DNA of 36,290 nt, taken from the NCBI GenBank assembly GCA_964531205.1, contig CAZHGH010000026.1, positions 1 to 36,290 on the forward strand, in the 5' to 3' direction. Below the pieces are notes generated by a model. It searched no databases and had not been told where the DNA came from. It worked only from the letters and a program-made list of their open reading frames with translations. Within the stretch, counting starts at the first letter, position 1; every line of letters starts with the position of its first letter. This document shows, one piece after another, positions 1 through 6,953 of the stretch. The position numbers and the translations under genes are program-made. The DNA comes from JAICWY01 sp964531205 (GTDB taxonomy: Bacteria; Vulcanimicrobiota; Vulcanimicrobiia; Vulcanimicrobiales; Vulcanimicrobiaceae).

Positions 1-668
1 TTACCGATGGGACAGAAGAGGTCGATGACGCGCGTGGAGAGCTGCGTGGCGCGTACTTCGAGTTTGTAGCGCTCTTGCGGATAGATCGGCGTGCCTTTTT
101 CGAACACGCGGCGTCCGCGAACCTGCTCCGGTGAAAAGCCGTTGATGCGATCGACACGGATCAGGCCGTAGTACTTTTCGCTCTCTTTCGGGCGGCGCAC
201 TTGACCTTCGACCAGATCGCCGCGGCGCAGTTCGAAGCGCCGGATCTGCGATTGGCTGACATAGATGTCCTCAGGTCCGATTACGTAACCGTCGCGGCGG
301 AGAAATCCGTAGCCTTCGGGCAAGATGTCGAGCACGCCGTTCGCAATCTCGACGCCGGAGCGCTGAGCTTGGACTTCGAGGATGCGCGGAATGAGATCGT
401 CTTTCTTGAGTTTGAGCGGTGACTCGATGTCAAACTCTTTTGCGATCGCATTGAGCTCGGCTTTAGTTTTTTCAGACAGCTGCTCGGCGGTGAGCAACGG
501 CGGTCCCTGCGGTTCTACTTGCGGAAACTGCTCGTTATGCTGCTGTGGATTGAAATGACGGTGGCGTCTTGAACGCCGACGACGGCCTCCGCCTTGGGGC
601 CGACCACCATCGTTACGATTATCGAATTGCAGTGGACTATCTCTCTCGTAGAGTCGCGCACGGCGCAT
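1..668 (-). CDS. rho: Transcription termination factor Rho, N-terminal part (gene runs off left edge)
   Basis: Rho is the hexameric RNA helicase that terminates transcription and enforces transcription-translation coupling. The first 222 residues are in the window. They show a basic low-complexity segment (an Arg/His run at residues 29-38), a Rho_N helix region (about 60-100, with KTKAELNAIAKEFDI), the cold-shock RNA-binding domain (about 104-175, including ILPEGYGFLR) and the start of the ATPase domain (STRVIDLFCPIG at the edge). The Walker A motif lies beyond the window. I chose ATG at 668 because it is the only ATG in the open stretch before in-frame stops around 750. No good Shine-Dalgarno site precedes it. 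The Arg-rich N-terminal insert is typical of Rho from high-GC lineages rather than E. coli. The identification is secure; the start is less so. Confidence 0.95.
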   Translation of the reverse strand, partial: MRRARLYERDSPLQFDNRNDGGRPQGGGRRRRSRRHRHFNPQQHNEQFPQVEPQGPPLLTAEQLSEKTKAELNAIAKEFDIESPLKLKKDDLIPRILEVQAQRSGVEIANGVLDILPEGYGFLRRDGYVIGPEDIYVSQSQIRRFELRRGDLVEGQVRRPKESEKYYGLIRVDRINGFSPEQVRGRRVFEKGTPIYPQERYKLEVRATQLSTRVIDLFCPIG

Positions 669-772
669 AGCCGAAAAGATCGGGCGAGGCTGCCTCGGAT
701 TTCGTTGTGACGTGAGCGGTGGGGATGTACTGCGTCGCGGACAAGCTTAGATGCAAGCTTCGCGACGAAGAA

Positions 773-802
773 ACTATAACATACGGTCGGGCGGGTATAC
801 AA
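773..802 (-). promoter_or_regulatory. Candidate sigma70-type promoter for rho
   Basis: On the minus strand TTGTAT (797-802) and TATAGT (773-778) are separated by 18 bases. Transcription would start near 765, leaving a leader of about 100 bases before the rho ATG. A long leader fits the known autoregulation of rho in other bacteria, but no regulatory fold was identified here. Confidence 0.45.
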
Positions 803-817
803 GCGGCTTCGCCGCCG

Positions 818-1417
818 CTATGGCGACAAAGATTTCGGGCCGCTAACGAAGGGATTTCCTTTTTCGTAAAAGCGCAGTAACCGTTCCGCGGCCTTCGTGA
901 TGCCGATGCGCCGGCTTCTACCAATGCGCATGCTGCTCGGTGGAGCTGCCGCCAACCACAAACGCTCGTCCTCTAGCAAACTGATGCCGTCCAAATCCAT
1001 CTCGATTGATAAGGCTTGGCAAAGACGACCCGGACCTCGCGCGAGATCGCGCACACGGGTCGTACCGCGGCGAGCTTCCATGTAACCCAGCCCTTCCAGC
1101 GGTTCGAGCGCACGTACTAAGACCGCAGCACCCTCCCCTTTGGTTTCACTTGTAACGTTTACGCAAAACGACGTGCCGTAAATCTTATAGACGTACGCGT
1201 GAAACGGGCCAAGGAACATCGATGCATTTCTTTTACTTGGGCCGCGATAAGCGTGCGAGGCCGGATCGTCAAGGACGTACGCTTCCGTTTCGACGATCCG
1301 CCCCGCGGTACGGCCGTCCGGGCAGTCACGGACGAGCACGCATCCTATCAAAGCTCGCGCTAAATCGATTGTTGCTGCCGGCAATTCACCGGCGCGCAGT
1401 CGGCGATACCGGGGCAC
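818..1417 (-). CDS. 3-methyladenine DNA glycosylase (AAG/MPG family)
   Basis: This base-excision-repair glycosylase removes alkylated purines from DNA. The 199-residue protein has the family layout throughout: LARALIGCVLVR near residue 20, the catalytic-loop region GRIVETEAYVLDDPASHAY (residues 39-57, general-base Glu in VETEAY), SMFLGPFHAYVYKIYG, and the conserved RDLARGPGRLCQALSI block. Its length is normal for bacterial members (about 190-210). It starts with GTG seven bases after the stop of the RNase H-like gene, so both are probably made from the SOS-box promoter at 1847-1875. No Shine-Dalgarno site is visible, which suggests translational coupling. The family is certain; SOS induction is inferred from the promoter. 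Confidence 0.93.
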   Translation of the reverse strand: MPRYRRLRAGELPAATIDLARALIGCVLVRDCPDGRTAGRIVETEAYVLDDPASHAYRGPSKRNASMFLGPFHAYVYKIYGTSFCVNVTSETKGEGAAVLVRALEPLEGLGYMEARRGTTRVRDLARGPGRLCQALSIEMDLDGISLLEDERLWLAAAPPSSMRIGRSRRIGITKAAERLLRFYEKGNPFVSGPKSLSP

Positions 1418-1423
1418 GCGTTG

Positions 1424-1840
1424 TTATGCAGCCACGTGCATCGCCACTTCCGAACGCGCGCGCGCAGTCAAGTCGCTATCACCCGTTGACGGTTCGGCGA
1501 TTTCGTACTCCGCAAATTGGTTGAGCGCACACCGCACGCGAACGTACGCAAGCGTCAACGCGGAGGGAACATCCCGATGTTCTCGCAGATCGCAGACCAG
1601 CCGGGAATCATCGAGGCAGAGCCGTGCGCGTTCGACGCCGCGGCGTCTGAGCGCGCTGCATACCGCCGCAAGCGCCGCGTATCCGATCTCGCGTTCTAAG
1701 AGTGCGGGAAACCGCTTCACCTTAAAGGGAACGCGCAGTATCCGCCCGGCACCGCTTTCGCCCAACCGCACGTAAGCGATTCCGTTGCCCGCCGTATCCG
1801 CCGCGAACCCCGCGGCCACATTGGTCAAGCGCCCCTTCAT
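1424..1840 (-). CDS. RNase H-like fold protein, SOS-cassette partner
   Basis: This 138-residue protein is not a named gene I recognise, but its pattern fits the RNase H fold. Asp15 lies in the first strand (FAADTAGNGIAYVR), Glu51 (or Glu49) starts a helix (EIGYAALAAVCSAL), Asp77/Asp78 sit at a strand end (LCLDDSRLV), and Asp121/Asp123 occur in a late GDSDLTARA segment. This is the D-E-D-D order of active RNase HI. A nuclease acting on RNA-DNA hybrids or structured nucleic acid is plausible but unproven. I chose ATG 1840 because the -10 hexamer of the upstream promoter ends six bases before it, giving a leaderless mRNA. ATG 1855 lies inside the operator, and a start at 1915 would overlap the upstream glycosyltransferase. 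Confidence 0.7.
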   Translation of the reverse strand: MKGRLTNVAAGFAADTAGNGIAYVRLGESGAGRILRVPFKVKRFPALLEREIGYAALAAVCSALRRRGVERARLCLDDSRLVCDLREHRDVPSALTLAYVRVRCALNQFAEYEIAEPSTGDSDLTARARSEVAMHVAA

Positions 1841-1846
1841 GTCACA

Positions 1847-1875
1847 ATCGTACATCGAACATATGTTCGAGTCAA
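1847..1875 (-). promoter_or_regulatory. Promoter with LexA/SOS-type operator in its spacer
   Basis: On the minus strand TTGACT (1870-1875), a 17-base spacer and TACGAT (1847-1852) form a good sigma70-type promoter. The perfect 16-base palindrome TCGAACATATGTTCGA (1855-1870) fills the spacer and overlaps the last base of the -35 hexamer. It matches the Gram-positive SOS box consensus CGAACRNRYGTTYG at every position. LexA bound here would block RNA polymerase. The predicted transcription start coincides with the A of ATG 1840. The -35 also overlaps the TGA of the upstream glycosyltransferase gene. Confidence 0.8.
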
Positions 1876-3014
1876 CCACCGACGCGCTCCATGTTGGCCG
1901 CACGAAGTGAGGCATAAACGGCGGCTACGGTGCGCGCCTGCTCCTCGATCCCGAAGCGTTCGGCGGCAGCCTTTGCTCGCGCTGATTCCTCCGGATTAGA
2001 CCTCGCCGGAACCGCCTGCATGGCGGCGGCAAAGGCATGCGGAGCGGGCGAGACCGTCCGCCCGGCGCCGCCCAAAACGTCGCGGATTTGCGGCGCGTCC
2101 GATGCAATGACAAACAATCCCGCCGCTAGGGCCTCAACGAGCACGAGCCCTTGCGTTTCGGTGACGCTTGGAAATACGAACGCATCCGCGCTCGCGTAAA
2201 GATCCGGAAGCCCCTCCCGGTCAACCGCGCCTAAGAACTGCACGCGTGAGGCAACGCGGCGGGATGACGCTCGTTCTCGTAACGCTTCGCGTTCCGGTCC
2301 ATCTCCCGCAATCGCGAGCTTCACGTGCGGATCGCATAACGCCAGCGCGTCGATCAACACGTCGATATTTTTTTCGCGCGCGAGGCGCGATACGAATAAC
2401 ATCAACCGATCGCCGTCGCGCGCGCCTAGGGACGCGCGTAGGCTTTCATTGCGTACACCGGCGCCGAAATGGCGCAAATCGATTCCGCTTGCAATCACTT
2501 CAACGCGCGTCGTTACGCCGAGTTCGAGCAAGCGTTCGCGCATAGCGTCGGTTGGAACGATGACAGCGTCGGCCAGATTGGCAAAGTTGCGCGTCAACGT
2601 CGATGCCGCACGCCGCGTCGCATTTGGCTCGAACGGCACGTAATGCGCGTATTCTTCGAGGCGCGTGTGGTACGTATACACAAGTGGAATGCGCAAACGC
2701 CGCGCGTATCGCACGCTCATCCAACCGGTTACGAACGGTGAATGCGCGTGCAGCACATCCAACCGGTTTACGATCGCATGGCGGTTCCGCCGGTTCACAA
2801 GCGGCAGAGTAAGGCGGTAAGGCGCCGAGACCGGCAGCGGGAGCGAGGGCATCCGGTAGACCGGACCATCGGGCTCTTCATAACCCGGCACACGCGGTGC
2901 AAAAAAGTACACATCGTGGCCAAGGCCCCGCAGGCCGGCGGCAAGACCGTCGAGAGACGATACGATGCCGTTGACGACCGGGTGATAGACCTCCGTGAAG
3001 AAGCCGACGCGCAT
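1872..3014 (-). CDS. Glycosyltransferase family 4 (GT-B fold)
   Basis: This cytoplasmic, membrane-associated retaining glycosyltransferase has 380 residues. The N-terminal Rossmann domain begins MRVGFFTEVYHPVVNGIV, the typical start of GT4 enzymes that glycosylate lipids such as diacylglycerol or phosphatidylinositol. HAHSPF and TYHTRLEEYAHY are acceptor-side motifs also seen in diacylglycerol glucosyltransferases. The C-terminal nucleotide-sugar domain has FVSRLAREKNID, AIAGDGPERE and the EX7E element (ETQGLVLVEALAAG). The exact donor and acceptor cannot be read from the sequence; a glycolipid synthase is the best guess. The gene stands alone on the minus strand, with its stop inside the next promoter. 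Confidence 0.88.
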   Translation of the reverse strand: MRVGFFTEVYHPVVNGIVSSLDGLAAGLRGLGHDVYFFAPRVPGYEEPDGPVYRMPSLPLPVSAPYRLTLPLVNRRNRHAIVNRLDVLHAHSPFVTGWMSVRYARRLRIPLVYTYHTRLEEYAHYVPFEPNATRRAASTLTRNFANLADAVIVPTDAMRERLLELGVTTRVEVIASGIDLRHFGAGVRNESLRASLGARDGDRLMLFVSRLAREKNIDVLIDALALCDPHVKLAIAGDGPEREALRERASSRRVASRVQFLGAVDREGLPDLYASADAFVFPSVTETQGLVLVEALAAGLFVIASDAPQIRDVLGGAGRTVSPAPHAFAAAMQAVPARSNPEESARAKAAAERFGIEEQARTVAAVYASLRAANMERVGG

Positions 3015-3144
3015 AACGCGGTGTTATCTACCCGTGTTGCAGCGCCCTCGGAATGGGCATAATGCGCCTGAGGTTTAGCCTTGGCAGCTAGGGCAAGTAG
3101 GCAGGCCGTATGACTTTTGGCATATTCCGGGCTTTGTAAAGACA

Positions 3145-3153
3145 TGCTATAGT
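3145..3153 (+). promoter_or_regulatory. Extended -10 promoter for the 3D-protein leader
   Basis: TGC followed by TATAGT (3148-3153) forms an extended -10 element; no convincing -35 is present. Transcription would begin near 3160, giving a leader of more than 200 bases before the TTG start at 3377. Confidence 0.5.
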
Positions 3154-3159
3154 GCCCGG

Positions 3160-3376
3160 GTCAGTTATAGACCGGGCGACCGTGAGAGCCCGGCAGTGAC
3201 GTTTCCGTTCTAACCGGCGCTCCGCGTTGGGTCTAAAACGAAAGTTCGGATCCGTCGACCACAATTTACTGCCTCTAAAGACAGCACCGCCGGCTTACCG
3301 GGCACCTACAGCCGCACATGATGGTTTGTAGGCGTCCTCAGCCCCGCCGTGTTGTTTGACTAAGGAAGGAGTTGGG
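3160..3376 (+). promoter_or_regulatory. Long structured 5' leader, possible diverged c-di-AMP (ydaO/yuaA) riboswitch
   Basis: This 217-base stretch holds no gene, but has clear pairing potential. GACCGGGC (3170-3177) can pair with either GCCCGGGTC (3154-3162) or GCCCGG (3188-3193), giving mutually exclusive hairpins. TAGACC (3168-3173) pairs with GGTCTA (3230-3235), and CCTACA (3305-3310) with TGTAGG (3327-3332). The order of short motifs (GAGCC-GG, TGGGT-AA, then CGAAAG and CGGATCCGTC near 3239-3256, and an outer CAGT/ACTG pairing) loosely follows the ydaO consensus. However, the invariant GGGGACCCA is not recognisable. Known ydaO switches often control cell-wall hydrolases, which fits the downstream gene. 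The class assignment is weak. Confidence 0.4.
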
Positions 3377-4411
3377 TTGATAGGACGCAGTCTCAACCGC
3401 ACTTCTCACATCTTGGCCGTGGGCGTTCTTGCGCTTGGCCTCGTAAGTGCGGGCTTCGTCACCCACCCCGTATCGGCCGAAGCGGCCGCGGACGTGCAAC
3501 CGTCCCATGTCGTGCTGTTTGAATCGCAAGGCACGCAGACGCAGCACGTTACGACCGCTCAGACCGTCGGACAATTTCTGCAACAGCGCGGCATAGTTCC
3601 GGGGCCGCGTGATTACGTGCACCCTGGTATGGATGCACCGCTTGCCGACAATATGATGATCGATTATTCGCCGGCAGTGCCCGTGAAGATCGTCAGCGCG
3701 TCCGGATCGAAAACGATTGTAACCACCGCGGAAGACGTTGGCGCGTTGCTCGAGGAGCAGCACATTCAGCTCGGGGCGCACGATATCGTTCGTCCGTCGC
3801 TCGCGGATTCGATCGTACCGTATTCAACGATTCGCATTTCGCGTGTCGTGCGTTGGCTTTCAACAGAAAAGCGGCACATCGCGCAACGCACGATTCACGT
3901 CATCGATTTTGCCCTTCCACCCGGAAAGTCGCGCATTTTAAAAGCGGGACAGCCTGGACTGACCGAAGCGATGGTCGATTACACGCAAACCGACGGCAAA
4001 TTACGTAAACGTATTCTGCAAACGCGCGTGTTGCGCAAACCGCAAACTCGCGTTATCGCAGAAGGCGTTGGAACGTATGCTGCAATTGCCGAATTTGCAA
4101 AACATGGGTTGGAGAAAACCGCGTACATCGCGTCCTCCGCGCTGAACATGGTGGCAACGGCATACACCGCGGAGTGCGGTGGGTGCAGCGGGTACACCGC
4201 GACCGGTTATCGCGCCGGTCACGGAATCGTTGCCGTGGATCCGCGCATTATTCCGCTCGGCACGCGGCTTTATATTCCCGGATATGGTTTTGCAATTGCG
4301 GGCGACACCGGCGGCGCGATCGTCGGCCAACGCATCGATCTCGGTTTCGATTCAATTAGCGACGCGCTGCAATTCGGCAGACGCATCGTAAAAGTATATA
4401 AGCTGCGCTAA
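3377..4411 (+). CDS. YabE-like secreted cell-wall protein: DUF348 repeats, G5 and 3D domains
   Basis: This is probably an exported murein-active protein (lytic-transglycosylase-like 3D fold), 344 residues long. It has a signal peptide (hydrophobic stretch ILAVGVLALGLVSAGFV, cleavage near VSAEA) and two DUF348 ubiquitin-like repeats (about 40-150). A G5 segment follows (about 160-235), and the C-terminal 3D domain runs from MVATAYTAECGGCSGYTATG to RRIVKVY. The three conserved Asp of 3D domains are visible (AVDPR, AGDTGGAI, RIDLGFDS). I chose TTG 3377 because AAGGAAGGAG (3362-3371) lies five bases upstream; the earlier TTG 3356 has no such site. The order yabE-like then rsmA matches the Bacillus yabE-rnmV-ksgA neighbourhood with rnmV missing. 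Confidence 0.9.
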   Translation: MIGRSLNRTSHILAVGVLALGLVSAGFVTHPVSAEAAADVQPSHVVLFESQGTQTQHVTTAQTVGQFLQQRGIVPGPRDYVHPGMDAPLADNMMIDYSPAVPVKIVSASGSKTIVTTAEDVGALLEEQHIQLGAHDIVRPSLADSIVPYSTIRISRVVRWLSTEKRHIAQRTIHVIDFALPPGKSRILKAGQPGLTEAMVDYTQTDGKLRKRILQTRVLRKPQTRVIAEGVGTYAAIAEFAKHGLEKTAYIASSALNMVATAYTAECGGCSGYTATGYRAGHGIVAVDPRIIPLGTRLYIPGYGFAIAGDTGGAIVGQRIDLGFDSISDALQFGRRIVKVYKLR

Positions 4412-4433
4412 CGCGGCGCTCTCGGGAGCGTTA

Positions 4434-5264
4434 GTGAACGAACATCCCAAACAACTGCTCGACCGCTTCGGCTACAGGCCGAAGAAAAGGCTCGGGCAGA
4501 ATTTTTTGATGGACGCCGGCGCGGCGGCACGCATTGCACGACTTGCAGCGGAGGGCATATCGCCCTCCGCTCGCATTCTGGAGATCGGTCCCGGCACCGG
4601 TCAGTTAACAAAAGCGCTTCTCGACATTCATCCCGACGTCACCGCGATCGACATCGATCCGGACATGGTGCGTATTTTACGTTCGCAAACGGCAATCGAA
4701 CGCGCGCATATCGTTGAAGCGGATGCTCTAACATTCGATTACGAGGCTTTTGCGCATGGGGCTCCGTGGCGCATGACGGGAAACTTGCCGTATAACATCG
4801 CGACGCCGCTCATCATGCGGTTGATCGAAATGGCGAACGGGCCTGAAAGTCTCGTCGTGATGATTCAGAAGGAAGTTGCGGATCGCATCGCTGCAAAACC
4901 CGGCACGCGTGCGTACGGCAGTCTCAGCATCGCCGTACAATACGCAATGCGCGTTGAGCGCGCGTTTACGCTCGGCCCCGGCGCGTTTTATCCGCGGCCG
5001 AAGATCGATTCCGCCGTCATTCGCCTGACGCGGCTCGAGCGGCCGTCTGTGGACGTAGCCGACGAACACCGGTTTCTGCAGGTTGTACGAGCGGCGTTCG
5101 CGTACCGCCGCAAGACATTGGCGAATAGCCTCTCGCTCGCGCTAGGTACGCCGCGCGCGCAAGTGGCCGGCGCTTTACAACAGCTTGGGATCGATACGGA
5201 GATACGTGGAGAACAGCTCGCCCTCGCAGACTTCGCCCGACTCGCCGATCGTCTTCGGCCCTAA
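4434..5264 (+). CDS. rsmA: 16S rRNA (adenine1518/1519-N6)-dimethyltransferase
   Basis: RsmA (KsgA) dimethylates two adjacent adenines in the 3' hairpin of 16S rRNA as a late step of 30S assembly. The 276-residue protein has the family start KKRLGQNFLMD (18-27), the SAM-binding motif EIGPGTG (50-56), the acidic AIDIDPDM (71-78), the catalytic NLPYN (117-121) and the C-terminal FYPRPKIDSAVIRL signature. The start is GTG with GGGAG eight bases upstream. It lies 22 bases after the 3D-protein gene and overlaps the following protease gene. Confidence 0.96.
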   Translation: MNEHPKQLLDRFGYRPKKRLGQNFLMDAGAAARIARLAAEGISPSARILEIGPGTGQLTKALLDIHPDVTAIDIDPDMVRILRSQTAIERAHIVEADALTFDYEAFAHGAPWRMTGNLPYNIATPLIMRLIEMANGPESLVVMIQKEVADRIAAKPGTRAYGSLSIAVQYAMRVERAFTLGPGAFYPRPKIDSAVIRLTRLERPSVDVADEHRFLQVVRAAFAYRRKTLANSLSLALGTPRAQVAGALQQLGIDTEIRGEQLALADFARLADRLRP

Positions 5265-5967
5265 CGCGTTCCGTCCGGGCGTTACGCTCCTCGCACTGCT
5301 CGGCATGCTGGTGCTCGTGTTCGCGATTGGCATCGTCGCAATCTTTGCGGCGCTTGCCTCTCACGGCATGAGTGTTGGGCGTGTGTCGCGCGACGTGCCG
5401 TTTGCGTTGGCATTGCAGGTACTCATCGATATTTGCGTCGTCGTATATTTGATTCTCGTTCTGCCTCCGCTTGCAAACACGTCGCTGAAGGACCTCGGAT
5501 TTCGCGCACCCACAGTGAGCGATATCGGCGTGGCATTGCTGGGCGCGGTCGCAATGGTGGTCGTCGTGAACGGCTTGGGCACGATCATCGACAAAGCGCT
5601 GCACACGCGTCACGAACAAGAAGCAATCAAATTATTTTTGAGCGTTCACGATCCGATCGTCAAGGCGGGTTTCGCCGCTCTTGCGGTGATCGTTGCGCCC
5701 ATTGCGGAAGAGTTCGCGTTTCGCGTGTTTATCTTCAATGCGGCGCGGCGCTACTGGCCGTTCTGGGGTGCCGCAATCGTCAGCGGCGTCTGCTTCGGTG
5801 CCGCGCATTGGGACAAGTACGCGTTCGTGCCGCTCATTCTCGGCGGCATCATCCTGTGCGCAGTTTACGCCCGCACGCGCAACGCGTGGATGTCGATGAT
5901 CACGCACGGCGTGTTCAACGGCGTTTCCGTGATCGCGCTGTATTTTGCACCGCAACTGACGAAGTAA
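5206..5967 (+). CDS. CPBP-family intramembrane metalloprotease (CAAX protease/bacteriocin-processing type)
   Basis: This multi-pass membrane protein of about 253 residues has the three catalytic motifs of the CPBP/Abi family: EEFAFR (168-173), FGAAH (197-201) and HGVFN (234-238). It contains several hydrophobic helices, starting with TLLALLGMLVLVFAIGIVAI. Members cleave membrane-embedded peptides; the substrate here is unknown. I prefer GTG 5206, with GGAG just upstream, over TTG 5185. Either start overlaps the end of rsmA by 59-80 bases, so the two are translationally linked. Its TAA overlaps the next ATG by one base. Confidence 0.88.
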   Translation: MENSSPSQTSPDSPIVFGPNAFRPGVTLLALLGMLVLVFAIGIVAIFAALASHGMSVGRVSRDVPFALALQVLIDICVVVYLILVLPPLANTSLKDLGFRAPTVSDIGVALLGAVAMVVVVNGLGTIIDKALHTRHEQEAIKLFLSVHDPIVKAGFAALAVIVAPIAEEFAFRVFIFNAARRYWPFWGAAIVSGVCFGAAHWDKYAFVPLILGGIILCAVYARTRNAWMSMITHGVFNGVSVIALYFAPQLTK

Positions 5968-6953
5968 TGCGTCTGGCCGTCGACGCGTTCAATCTCGCAG
6001 CGGATCGGCGAGGAATGGGCCGCATCGTGCGCCAGGTTCTCGAAAGTCTCGACCGGTTAGGCGATGTGGAAACGGTTCTCGTGTTCCGGCGCCGCGGTGA
6101 AGGCGGTATCACACCGCGAGAGTTGCGGCGAGCGAACGCCGATGCGGTGTGGTATCCGTGGAACGCCATGCGCTTCCGGCCGCGTGCACCATCGATCGTG
6201 ACGATCAACGATCCATTCGCCTTTACGTACGCGCACCGAGGATTTATCGCGCGCCGTCGCGAGCAATCCCCAATCCGCCGCGCGATTCGCAAAGCCGATC
6301 TGCTGTTCACGATTTCCAATTGGGCCGCCGGGGAACTCGAACGGCTCTTCCACATTGATTCCTCGCGCATACGCGTAGTCACGCCGGCTATCGAACCGTT
6401 TTGGCGCCGCGTCGAGATTCCGTCGCGACAACCGTACGTGCTGTTCGTCGCGGGTCCGGATGCACGAAAGAATGCGCCGCTGCTGTTTCGCGCTTTCGAC
6501 GTCGCATTCGCGCGAAGCGGGCCTGAGCTGGTTGTGGCAGGCACGTTGAGCGAACGCGACGAGCGCGAATTCGAGCGTATGCGCGCGCCGCACCGGCGAG
6601 TCAGCCCAAGCGACGAACAGCTGCGCGGTCTATATTCCGGAGCCCTCGCCGTTGCCGTCCCATCGCTTGCCGAGGGATTCGGCCTTCCGGTGCTCGAGGC
6701 GATGGCTTGTGGAGCGCCCGTCATCGCATCGAACGCGACGGCGTTGCCGGAAGCTGCGGGCGGTGCAGCGTTGCTGGTCTCACCTACGGATGAAGGGGGA
6801 TGGCGCGACGCGCTGCGGCGCATCGCTGAGGATTCTGCGCTGCGCGAGCAGTTACGAGCGCGCGGATTCGAACGCGTGGGCGCGATCGATCGCGACGGCT
6901 ACGCTAAAGCGCTGCTCGAGTCCGCTCGACGATTACGCGCAGCCGCTCGATAA
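5967..6953 (+). CDS. Glycosyltransferase family 4 (GT-B)
   Basis: This 328-residue GT4 enzyme begins MRLAVDAFNLAADRRGMGRI, a start typical of mannosyl/rhamnosyl transferases of the WbaZ or RfaG type. The nucleotide-sugar domain has YVLFVAGPDARKNAP and the EX7E element AEGFGLPVLEAMACGAPVIAS. The ATG overlaps the protease stop (TAATG), so the open frame that extends further upstream in this phase is not coding. The last 50 bases overlap the 3' end of the convergent glycosyltransferase gene. Probable role: cell-surface glycan or glycolipid synthesis; donor and acceptor are unknown. Confidence 0.87.
   Translation: MRLAVDAFNLAADRRGMGRIVRQVLESLDRLGDVETVLVFRRRGEGGITPRELRRANADAVWYPWNAMRFRPRAPSIVTINDPFAFTYAHRGFIARRREQSPIRRAIRKADLLFTISNWAAGELERLFHIDSSRIRVVTPAIEPFWRRVEIPSRQPYVLFVAGPDARKNAPLLFRAFDVAFARSGPELVVAGTLSERDEREFERMRAPHRRVSPSDEQLRGLYSGALAVAVPSLAEGFGLPVLEAMACGAPVIASNATALPEAAGGAALLVSPTDEGGWRDALRRIAEDSALREQLRARGFERVGAIDRDGYAKALLESARRLRAAAR

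Noticed and set aside
1569..1584. GAAC-N8-GTTC inverted repeat
   Set aside because: The spacing is eight, not four, and it lies inside a coding region, so it is not an SOS box.
5433..5966. N-terminal extension of the second glycosyltransferase frame
   Set aside because: It overlaps the CPBP protease in another phase; the GT4 family start is at the TAATG overlap, 5967.
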